Shown: positions 1-6,450 of the stretch, piece after piece
How positions within the stretch are numbered: position 1 is the first letter of the stretch
How the letters are laid out: each line of letters begins with the position of its first letter
NCBI GenBank assembly: GCA_035687895.1
Contig: DASRUE010000019.1
Coordinates: 1-34,237, forward strand
Origin: JAERML01 sp035687895
Lineage (GTDB): Bacteria; Bacteroidota; Ignavibacteria; UBA10030; UBA6906
Direction of reading: 5' to 3'
Length of the DNA stretch: 34,237 nt
Program-made: the position numbers and the translations under genes
The notes under the pieces: generated by a model
Told to the model about the DNA's origin: nothing
Databases searched by the model: none
What the model saw: the letters and a program-made list of their open reading frames with translations, nothing else

Positions 1-1
1 A

Positions 2-1195
2 GAGCGCCAGCATGCTCAGCTGCTGGCCGAAGGCCCTTCCCATAAGCAGATGCTTGATGGTGTGCAGGCGCAACTCACCACTTCTGCTGCCGGCATGATG
101 GAGGCAGCAACACAGATCGCTCAAGCAAATCCGGTGTTCAGCCCCGCAGCAAAAATCAGTACGCTTGGTTTGGCGGATGCTCAACGCCGCCTTCCACCCG
201 GGGCTGTGCTTATTGAGGCCATCCCAACGCCCCGAGCATTGTATCTGTTTGTTCTGACCTCCAGCTCATTGAGCGTCCAGGTTGCCGCCATTGAGAAAAG
301 CCGGGTTCTTTCCACCACCCGCGCGTACATTGATGCACTTCGCCAAAGAGAAGGAATCGCGGACTCACTGGAATACGAGCAGCGAGAGGTCGAACAGCGA
401 ATCCATTCGCTTTCGCCGGTCCTCTACTCCTGGTTCATACGCCCGGTCGAGTCGTTGGTCGCTGGCGCAACCAAAGTGCTGGTTGTCCTGCCGCAGGAAT
501 TGGCTTCCTTTCCCGTCCACGCGCTTTGCAAGACTGTGGGGAGATTAGCAAGCCCCTATGTGATTGAACAACATGCTGTGAGCTACCTGCCATCAGTGTA
601 TGCACTCTCCTTCGACGGAAGGTCGATCGCGCCATCTCGCGACATCGTGGGACTCGGCCATCCGGGGAGGACGTCGTGGGACGTAGAGTACGAGCTACGG
701 GATATCCGCGCCTTCTTCAAGGATGCACGATTGTACTTCCAGCAACAGGCAACACTTGCCTTTGCCCAGAAGGAACGGGCAGATGTCTTCCATCTTGTTG
801 CAGAGATACAGTTCAGCGAGCGAAGCCCGGACAACTCCTTCATCATGCTATCCGATGGGAAATCAGCAGCTACATTCCGTGGGGTTCGGTGGGGCCAGCT
901 TTATCTACTCCCACCGTTTCCAACAGTCATCGTTTCCAACCTTGCGGAAAATTGGTCGGGAATTAATTCGGCCCTTCCTTCAATTCTCTTGATGGACGGA
1001 ACTGGCACGGTTGGTCTCACTTCGTACGCCCCCTCCCGGAAGGTCAGGAAGTATTTCGGGGAGATGTTCTACACAGCGCTCCTTACCGGCGCAGCAAGTC
1101 AGCACGCATTCCGCCTCGCCCAGCTTGAAATGATCAAGGCGAAAGAGTATTCCTCGCCGCATGTTTGGGCGCCATTCTTTCTCTGGGGGAAATAA
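2..1195 (+). CDS. CHAT-domain protein, 5' truncated, apparently catalytically dead
   Basis: The reading frame is open from base 2, so the gene begins before the window; the first Met is at base 50. The 381 residues from that Met match a C-terminal CHAT (caspase-like) domain. They include a beta-strand pair around LYLFVLT, the segment KVLVVLPQELASFPVHAL, the YLPSVYAL segment and a terminal WAPFFLWGK. Active CHAT proteases have an HxxHG motif and an SACE motif. Here the aligned stretches read FHLVAEI (residues 247-253) and VSNLAE (295-300), so the catalytic His is Glu252 and the catalytic Cys is Leu298 by my alignment. CHAT proteins often carry N-terminal TPR repeats that bind partners, but that part is outside the window. 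A scaffold or pseudo-protease role is inference. The fold call is fairly sure; the function is unknown. Confidence 0.75.
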   Translation, partial: ERQHAQLLAEGPSHKQMLDGVQAQLTTSAAGMMEAATQIAQANPVFSPAAKISTLGLADAQRRLPPGAVLIEAIPTPRALYLFVLTSSSLSVQVAAIEKSRVLSTTRAYIDALRQREGIADSLEYEQREVEQRIHSLSPVLYSWFIRPVESLVAGATKVLVVLPQELASFPVHALCKTVGRLASPYVIEQHAVSYLPSVYALSFDGRSIAPSRDIVGLGHPGRTSWDVEYELRDIRAFFKDARLYFQQQATLAFAQKERADVFHLVAEIQFSERSPDNSFIMLSDGKSAATFRGVRWGQLYLLPPFPTVIVSNLAENWSGINSALPSILLMDGTGTVGLTSYAPSRKVRKYFGEMFYTALLTGAASQHAFRLAQLEMIKAKEYSSPHVWAPFFLWGK

Positions 1196-1217
1196 AAAAG
1201 GGGAGCCGTTGCTCCCC
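1194..1217 (-). terminator. Rho-independent terminator for the toast-rack gene
   Basis: A perfect 7-bp stem (GGGGAGC, loop CGTT, GCTCCCC; 1200-1217) is followed on the minus strand by six Ts (1194-1199). It lies between convergent genes and just touches the stop codon of the CHAT gene. The plus-strand side lacks a T-run, so it should act mainly on the minus-strand transcript. Confidence 0.75.
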
Positions 1218-1243
1218 TCTCAAGTCACTTCTATTCTGCCTGT

Positions 1244-2134
1244 TCACCTTCTCCGGATCTTCACACTCCCGAGCCCTGAATCGACTCGGATATTCATTCT
1301 GGTTGCTGCCGTTCCGAGGTTGTCGCTTGTGTAGACGTTGTCTGATGTTGTGTGGAAATCGGCATCGCAGTCAAGACGGGACACCAAGGTTTCTTCGTAC
1401 ATCAGGCGGACCCCGACTTCCTTCGGGATGATCATTGTCAGAACCCCGAGGCCTACCTCCACCTCAACATCCACTTCTTTCTCAATCTTTCCGGTAAAGT
1501 CGAGGAAATAGGACCCGACCCCCCCTTGAAATCGGAAGCGCTTGAAGTTCGCGTTTCCCAGATTGCGGGCAACGAATTTACTCACACCTGACTCGATGTT
1601 CATATTCTCGATGGTGGTGGTGTTCCGTTCGTCAAACGAGAGCGTCACATCGCTGGCGCCGGTCGAGAGGTTGAAGTCCTTTACCTGCAATCCCGATAGG
1701 TCAAAATCGCCTTTTCCGAGGCCGAGCGTCAAATCGAACGAGATCGGGATCGCATCGCTGAAACGCATGTACCATTTCCCACTTTCGCCAAGCGAGCTGA
1801 GCTTGAAGGAACCCTTGTGGTTTCTCTCCTCCTCCGTTCCCTCCCCCAGCACCACATCCATATAACCTACGCGGTTACGGATTGAATAGTCGACAACCAT
1901 TCTCGGGGATTCGTCTTTCTTGGAAGCGGCCTCGGCAATCAAGATCTTCTCTGATTCTCCCCTGGAAATAACAACACTCCCGAACGAAGAAGTAAGGACA
2001 ACCTTCAGTTCCTTCTCTGTGGTTCTGCCGATCTCCTTAGACGGAGGATCGGGCATAAACGGCAGAGAGAGCGTCACTGAAGCAACAGGGGCGACGAGTC
2101 CTGCAAAAGCCGCTATGATCGAAAGCGTTCGCAT
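1244..2134 (-). CDS. Secreted toast-rack (LiaF/DUF4097-like) envelope protein
   Basis: The protein is 296 residues from the ATG at 2134. I chose this start because a hydrophobic signal peptide (MRTLSIIAAFAGLVAPVAS) begins there and GGAG lies 11 nt upstream. Another ATG at 2176 overlaps the sigma-factor stop by 4 nt, but it would put 14 polar residues before the signal. The mature part is a series of short beta-strands with regularly spaced glycines and aliphatic residues, such as GLGKGDFDLSGLQVKDFNLS and VEVGLGVLTMIIPKEVGVRL. This is the style of the toast-rack domains found in LiaF and DUF4097 proteins, which are linked to envelope-stress signalling. It lies directly downstream of an ECF sigma factor and is probably co-transcribed. 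It could be a sensor or an effector of that sigma factor; the sequence does not say which. Confidence 0.7.
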   Translation of the reverse strand: MRTLSIIAAFAGLVAPVASVTLSLPFMPDPPSKEIGRTTEKELKVVLTSSFGSVVISRGESEKILIAEAASKKDESPRMVVDYSIRNRVGYMDVVLGEGTEEERNHKGSFKLSSLGESGKWYMRFSDAIPISFDLTLGLGKGDFDLSGLQVKDFNLSTGASDVTLSFDERNTTTIENMNIESGVSKFVARNLGNANFKRFRFQGGVGSYFLDFTGKIEKEVDVEVEVGLGVLTMIIPKEVGVRLMYEETLVSRLDCDADFHTTSDNVYTSDNLGTAATRMNIRVDSGLGSVKIRRR

Positions 2135-2172
2135 AGGTGGATGGTCTCCACACTTCATTACGTGCGGGCCGG

Positions 2173-2823
2173 TCAATAGTTGCGGATTTTATCCCGCAGA
2201 GCTTTGTACAGGATTTCCCGGGCGCGAAAAATGTGCGCTTTGACGGTGCCGATTGGGAGTTTTAGGAGTAACGCAATCTCTTCATAACTTTTCTCATCTA
2301 CATGCCGCAAGTGGATAACCTTCTTGTACTTCTCTGGAAGATGTGCAATCGCTTCGTTAAGGAGGCGGGTCCTTTGGTCGCTGATCAGTTCCTTGTCCGC
2401 TTCATAGGAGTCGTCCGGAAGTTCGAAAGTATAATCACTGTCTTTTAACTCGATAGGTTTGTCTATTGAATATGCCTGAAGTTTCCGCTTGCGGATGTAG
2501 TCAATACAGTTGTTGGTGGCGATCTTGTAGAGCCATGTAGAGAAAGCGAATTCCTCGTTGAAGTTCTTCAGAGAGTTGAACGCCTTGATGAATGCCTCCT
2601 GGGTAAGGTCTTCCACTTGTTCCCGGTCGCGCACCATCCGGAAAAGGAAGTTGAAAATGGCAGGATGATACTTTCGCATGAGCTTCTTGTAGGCGCGGTC
2701 GTCACCCTTCAACGCCGACTCGATCAGTCGGGAATCCTCTTCGCGTGATTGAAGTCTTCTCTGTTCGCTGGGATCGACAGGAGGTGGGGCGGCAGCCTTA
2801 TGTGGCCGGGATTTCCTTGGCAT
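2173..2823 (-). CDS. ECF-type RNA polymerase sigma-70 factor (RpoE-like)
   Basis: This 216-residue sigma factor has region 2 at about residues 48-115, including the -10 recognition and core-binding stretch DLTQEAFIKAF and the STWLYKIATNNCIDYIRKRK segment. Region 4 is at about 152-206, with the helix-turn-helix YEEIALLLKLPIGTVKAHIFRA. There is no region 1 or 3, so it is of the ECF class. The first 30 residues form a basic, proline-rich extension not needed for the fold. The next gene encodes a secreted toast-rack protein. No zinc-finger or other anti-sigma gene is adjacent, which is unusual for the class. The start ATG lacks a clear Shine-Dalgarno. The regulon is unknown. Confidence 0.92.
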   Translation of the reverse strand: MPRKSRPHKAAAPPPVDPSEQRRLQSREEDSRLIESALKGDDRAYKKLMRKYHPAIFNFLFRMVRDREQVEDLTQEAFIKAFNSLKNFNEEFAFSTWLYKIATNNCIDYIRKRKLQAYSIDKPIELKDSDYTFELPDDSYEADKELISDQRTRLLNEAIAHLPEKYKKVIHLRHVDEKSYEEIALLLKLPIGTVKAHIFRAREILYKALRDKIRNY

Positions 2824-2874
2824 CGAACGGGGAGAGCGCCTCGATCATAGGGTGACGATGGGTATCGTGAAAAA

Positions 2875-2903
2875 AAGTTACAGAAAAGGGGAGAGAGGTG
2901 CAA
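2875..2903 (-). promoter_or_regulatory. Candidate promoter of the sigma factor operon
   Basis: Read on the minus strand: TTGCAC (2898-2903), 17-nt spacer, TAACTT (2875-2880) continuing into a T-run. It lies about 50 nt upstream of the sigma-factor start. The -10 with trailing Ts resembles the Bacteroidota TAnnTTTG box. This was identified by eye only. Confidence 0.35.
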
Positions 2904-2927
2904 GGGGAGTTTCGCGCCGTTCATGGG

Positions 2928-2956
2928 TTGCATGTCGCGTTGAATTCACGTATCTT
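2928..2956 (+). promoter_or_regulatory. Candidate promoter of the PD40 lipoprotein-pyrF operon
   Basis: TTGCAT (2928-2933), 17-nt spacer, TATCTT (2951-2956) followed by Ts. It lies about 70 nt upstream of the lipoprotein start and is divergent from the candidate sigma-factor promoter. The two -35 boxes are 24 nt apart. Confidence 0.3.
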
Positions 2957-3024
2957 TTTTCGCGCCAAACATCGTGCGCGAGACACAACAAGCACCTCCA
3001 GCTCTGCAACTGCCCGGAGACGGC

Positions 3025-3870
3025 ATGTCCACGCGAATCTTCTTTCCCTTTATCCTCGTTATTCTTTTTGCAGGATGTGGCGGAGATCGATCCGGGGGAA
3101 GGATTGTGTTTCAGTCGAACCGGGACGGCAACTTTGAATTATACGTGATGAATGCGAAGGGAGAGAATCAGCGTCGCATCACCAATTCTCCCGCCAACGA
3201 CGTCACGCCCTCATGGTCACCGGACGGCAAGCGGATACTTTTCGCTTCCGACCGTGATGGTAATTGGGAAATCTACACCGTTTTTCCCGATGGATCGCAC
3301 CCTACACGGCTCACAACACCACCCGGTGCCAATACAGCCCCGAGTTGGGCTGCCGGCGGGGAGAAGATTCTGTTCGTGTCGACACGGGACGCAGTGAACG
3401 GCGATCTGTATCTCATGGATGCCGACGGACAGGACGTTCAACGCGTTAGCGCTGATCCGTCGGTTAAGGACACTCCTGTAATGACGCCTGACGGAAATAT
3501 CGTCCTGTTCACGATGAATGAAAAGGGACGACTTGCTATTGCCGCGTACAGTGTTCCGGAAAAATCTGTTCGGGTGTTGACTTCGGCCAATTGCAATTCC
3601 ATGAACCCATCCATCGAGGCTGATGGGCAGGTGGTATTCTCTTCTGATCAAGCCGGTAATCTGGATCTATATACAATGACGGTCAGCGGAGAGAACATTG
3701 TCCGACTGACGACAAACGAAGATGCAGAGCGCACGCCTGCATGGGCGCATGGAGGGCAGAGCATTATCTACGCAAGGAGAGGCGGGCTGCATATGTTGGC
3801 TCTTGACAACCGCACCGACATCGCACTCTCCACGAAAGGGGATATCTACCCTCACTGGACGCCGCACTGA
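3025..3870 (+). CDS. TolB-like WD40/PD40 beta-propeller lipoprotein
   Basis: I chose the ATG at 3025 (281 residues) over an in-frame ATG 51 nt upstream. The shorter form starts right at a lipoprotein signal (MSTRIFFPFILVILFAGC, lipobox FAGC, Cys18) and has GGAG 5 nt upstream. The mature part is about six PD40 blades with the TolB-type signatures SPDGKRILFASDRDG, WEIYTVFPDG and NGDLYLMDADG. It is therefore a predicted membrane-anchored six-bladed propeller, probably binding a protein or glycan in the periplasm or outer membrane. Free-standing propellers of this type are common in this phylum and their ligands are usually unknown. It is probably co-transcribed with pyrF, 33 nt downstream. Confidence 0.85.
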   Translation: MSTRIFFPFILVILFAGCGGDRSGGRIVFQSNRDGNFELYVMNAKGENQRRITNSPANDVTPSWSPDGKRILFASDRDGNWEIYTVFPDGSHPTRLTTPPGANTAPSWAAGGEKILFVSTRDAVNGDLYLMDADGQDVQRVSADPSVKDTPVMTPDGNIVLFTMNEKGRLAIAAYSVPEKSVRVLTSANCNSMNPSIEADGQVVFSSDQAGNLDLYTMTVSGENIVRLTTNEDAERTPAWAHGGQSIIYARRGGLHMLALDNRTDIALSTKGDIYPHWTPH

Positions 3871-3903
3871 CACCGTTTCGTAACTCCATATTTCTTCATC
3901 CCG

Positions 3904-4722
3904 ATGACATTCTATCAAGCCATCCGCTCCATTCAGCGTGAGCACAAGAGTCTTCTTTGCGTCGGCCTTGATACGGATGTCAGAAAGATCCCAAAGTTTC
4001 TGCTCAGCCACCGAGACCCGGTCCAGGAGTTCAATAGCCGAATCATTGAAGCAACGAGGGACATTGTTTGCGCCTACAAGATTAACCTCGCATTCTACGA
4101 AGCCATGGGTGAGTGTGGATGGCGCACTGTTCAACAGACCCTTGCCTGCATTCCTGAGGAGGTTGTGACAATTGGCGATGCCAAGCGGGGGGATATCGGG
4201 AACTCGGCAGAACTCTATGCAAGATCGATTATGGATGATTACAATTTCGCATCGTGTACTGTCAACCCATATATGGGCGAAGATGCAGTACGTCCATTTG
4301 CAGAGAACAGAGCTAAGGGAGCCTTTGTTCTCGCTGTGACATCGAATCCAGGGGCGAAGGACTTTCAATACTTGAGTGTCAACGGAAAGCCATTGTACGA
4401 GCGTGTGATTGCCACTGTCAAGAAGTGGAATACAAAAAGGAACCTCGGGCTGGTCGTAGGTGCAACCCGCCCCTCAGAGATGGCGCGTGTGCGGAAGCTG
4501 GTTCCCGAAATGCCTCTCCTTATCCCCGGTATCGGTGCACAGGGGGGCGATGTGAAGTCGACGGTTCGTTATGGCTGCGATGTGCGTGGTGAAATGGCTA
4601 TCATCAACGCGAGCCGGAGTATCATCTACGCATCCAACGGGGAGGATTTTGCGGAGGCATCACGGATGGCCGCGATGAAGTTGCGGGATGAGATCAACGC
4701 GTACCGCGCACAGTTCTTCTGA
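3904..4722 (+). CDS. pyrF: Orotidine 5'-phosphate decarboxylase (class 2)
   Basis: The 272-residue protein catalyses decarboxylation of OMP to UMP, the last step of de novo pyrimidine synthesis. The catalytic DxKxxD motif is complete in IGDAKRGDIGNSA (Asp92, Lys94, Asp97). Other family signatures are CVGLDTD near the N-terminus, AVTSNPGAKDFQ, VVGATRP, and the phosphate-binding LLIPGIGAQGGD near the C-terminus. The length and the N-terminal CVGLDTD are typical of the longer class 2 enzymes. The ATG lacks a Shine-Dalgarno, which is common in Bacteroidota. It is the only pyrimidine gene in the window and sits between unrelated genes. Confidence 0.96.
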   Translation: MTFYQAIRSIQREHKSLLCVGLDTDVRKIPKFLLSHRDPVQEFNSRIIEATRDIVCAYKINLAFYEAMGECGWRTVQQTLACIPEEVVTIGDAKRGDIGNSAELYARSIMDDYNFASCTVNPYMGEDAVRPFAENRAKGAFVLAVTSNPGAKDFQYLSVNGKPLYERVIATVKKWNTKRNLGLVVGATRPSEMARVRKLVPEMPLLIPGIGAQGGDVKSTVRYGCDVRGEMAIINASRSIIYASNGEDFAEASRMAAMKLRDEINAYRAQFF

Positions 4723-4764
4723 AACATCCCGAACCTCGCAGCGGAAAAGAGGGTGAGATAAACC

Positions 4765-6255
4765 ATGAGCGCCCCACATATCCCCGAACGATTCCTTCGC
4801 CAGATCTGGCAGCAACAACGATTCACCACGGACTCACTGCAAGCGGCGGATGGAAAACCGGTGCGAATTCTTTCCCCGGGGGCGAGCAACAATGACGGTG
4901 GGCCGGACTTCCTGAATGCGCGCATCAGGGTCGGCAATGTGACGTTGCGGGGCGATGTGGAGTTGCACCATGATGCCGCCGAGTGGTTAACCCACAATCA
5001 TGATCTTGATCCACATTACAACCGCGTTATCCTTCATGTTGTTCTGACGGCCGATGCGATCACTCCTCCAGCACAAACCGCATCGCGACGAGCAATTCCT
5101 CTCCTTGTTCTCCATCCATTCCTCGATACCACTCTCCGTGTCGCATGGATGCAGTCCATCCTTGATGAGCGCGAAGAGCGGCGACGGACGTTGCCGTGTC
5201 ACCCGTACAATGATCCGGTTCCAGTCGAGGTGATCAGGCAATGGTTGAACCACCTTGCCCACGAACGTCTTGAACTGAAAATCCGCAGGTTCGAAGAACG
5301 TCTGACCCAGTTGATCGACGAAAGCAAGCTCGTGATTCGTGAGCCCTATCCCCGCTACTACGGCAACCCGGATGAGATCCCGGTTCCGCAAAAACAGTAT
5401 ACCAGAAGGGATTATGCATCGAAACAGCTCTGGGAGCAACTCCTGTATGAAGGCATCATGGAATGTATGGGGTACGCAAAGAACCACTCGCCGTTTCTCT
5501 CGCTCGCGCAGTCGGTGCAGTTGAGGTTTCTCAAAGAGCACGATGTTCGTGACACGCAAACGATGATGGCTTTTCTGTTTGGGGCGGGTGGCCTTCTCCC
5601 GTCTTCGCGCGGTCTCGCCGACCGTGAAAGCAGAGCATATCTTCTTGCATTGAAGAGACGATGGCGGGAACTCCGGCCGCAATACAAAGGAGGGACATTG
5701 CATGAAGGGGATTGGCTCTTCTTCCGTCTCCGACCAGTCAATTTTCCCACTGCGAGACTGGCGGCGATGTGTTTTCTTCTCCCCTGGTTGGGCGCCGACG
5801 ATTCTTTCCGCACACTGATCCGCACGATGAAGGAGGAGATCCTGTCACATGACACGCGTCTGCAGATACTGCGTGACCAGTTCAGAATTCAACCGGATGG
5901 ATTCTGGAAATCACACCACCATTTCAAGGAATACCGTGGGAAAGCTGGTATCACAATCGGAGATGCGAGACTACATGACATCATAGTGAACGCCATTGTT
6001 CCGATTGTTCTGGTCTACGCCCGGGTGTTCAGAGACTCTGTCGTTCGGAGCACCGTTCTCTCCTTTCTCGCTTGGTTGTCCCCGGGGCAAGACAACATCA
6101 TAGAGCGGGCTCTGCAATCTGAACTCCTGAAACAGAAGATGAGGCTGGATTCTGCCCTGCAGCAGCAGGGGGCGATTCAACTCTTCAAGTTCTACTGTGT
6201 ACCGAGACGGTGCCGTGAATGTGAGGTGGGAAAATTAACACCTCTGGGAAAGTGA
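4765..6255 (+). CDS. DUF2851 family protein with a C-terminal Cys cluster
   Basis: This 496-residue protein resembles the DUF2851 family of Bacteroidota and relatives. Features I recognise are the N-terminal ERFLRQIWQ, then SPGASNNDGGPDFLNARI, and VTLRGDVELHHDAAEW followed by HNHDLDPHYNRVILHVV. The C-terminus has FYCVPRRCRECEVG, a CxxxxCxxC cluster (Cys478, 483, 486) that could bind a metal. There is no signal peptide or membrane helix, so it is predicted cytoplasmic. The ATG follows a purine-rich GAGGGTGAG. It lies 42 nt after pyrF and is probably the last gene of that operon. The conserved His and Asp in the N-terminal part hint at an enzyme, possibly nuclease-like, but the family has no assigned function that I know of. 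Confidence 0.8.
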   Translation: MSAPHIPERFLRQIWQQQRFTTDSLQAADGKPVRILSPGASNNDGGPDFLNARIRVGNVTLRGDVELHHDAAEWLTHNHDLDPHYNRVILHVVLTADAITPPAQTASRRAIPLLVLHPFLDTTLRVAWMQSILDEREERRRTLPCHPYNDPVPVEVIRQWLNHLAHERLELKIRRFEERLTQLIDESKLVIREPYPRYYGNPDEIPVPQKQYTRRDYASKQLWEQLLYEGIMECMGYAKNHSPFLSLAQSVQLRFLKEHDVRDTQTMMAFLFGAGGLLPSSRGLADRESRAYLLALKRRWRELRPQYKGGTLHEGDWLFFRLRPVNFPTARLAAMCFLLPWLGADDSFRTLIRTMKEEILSHDTRLQILRDQFRIQPDGFWKSHHHFKEYRGKAGITIGDARLHDIIVNAIVPIVLVYARVFRDSVVRSTVLSFLAWLSPGQDNIIERALQSELLKQKMRLDSALQQQGAIQLFKFYCVPRRCRECEVGKLTPLGK

Positions 6256-6336
6256 CATCTTTTCGCCCGGTATCACATCGAGTGTTGAGATTCTCTCAGC
6301 TTTGGTCTGGCATAAGGCCCTTTTTCACACGAGCGC

Positions 6337-6366
6337 TTGACATTGAAGGTCGATCCGACGTAGATT
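6337..6366 (+). promoter_or_regulatory. Candidate promoter of the secreted Fn3/repeat protein
   Basis: TTGACA (6337-6342, perfect -35), 18-nt spacer, TAGATT (6361-6366, 4 of 6). It lies in the 195-nt gap before the gene, giving a leader of about 75 nt. AGGAGG at 6438-6443, 7 nt before the ATG, is the strongest ribosome binding site in the window. Confidence 0.45.
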
Positions 6367-6450
6367 AAACCCACGAACAAAGACCTCATCTAACAACTGT
6401 CCTCACAAGTTCTTTTCCTTTTTCTTCCCAGCTATTCAGGAGGCATCACT

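Noticed and set aside
2135..2176. ATG at 2176 overlapping the sigma-factor stop by 4 nt as the toast-rack start
   Set aside because: It would put 14 polar residues before the signal peptide and has no ribosome site. The ATG at 2134 has GGAG and gives a normal signal peptide. The overlap could still be used, so this is not excluded.
3667..4368. 233-codon open frame on the minus strand
   Set aside because: Antisense to the end of the PD40 lipoprotein gene and to most of pyrF. No domain signal.
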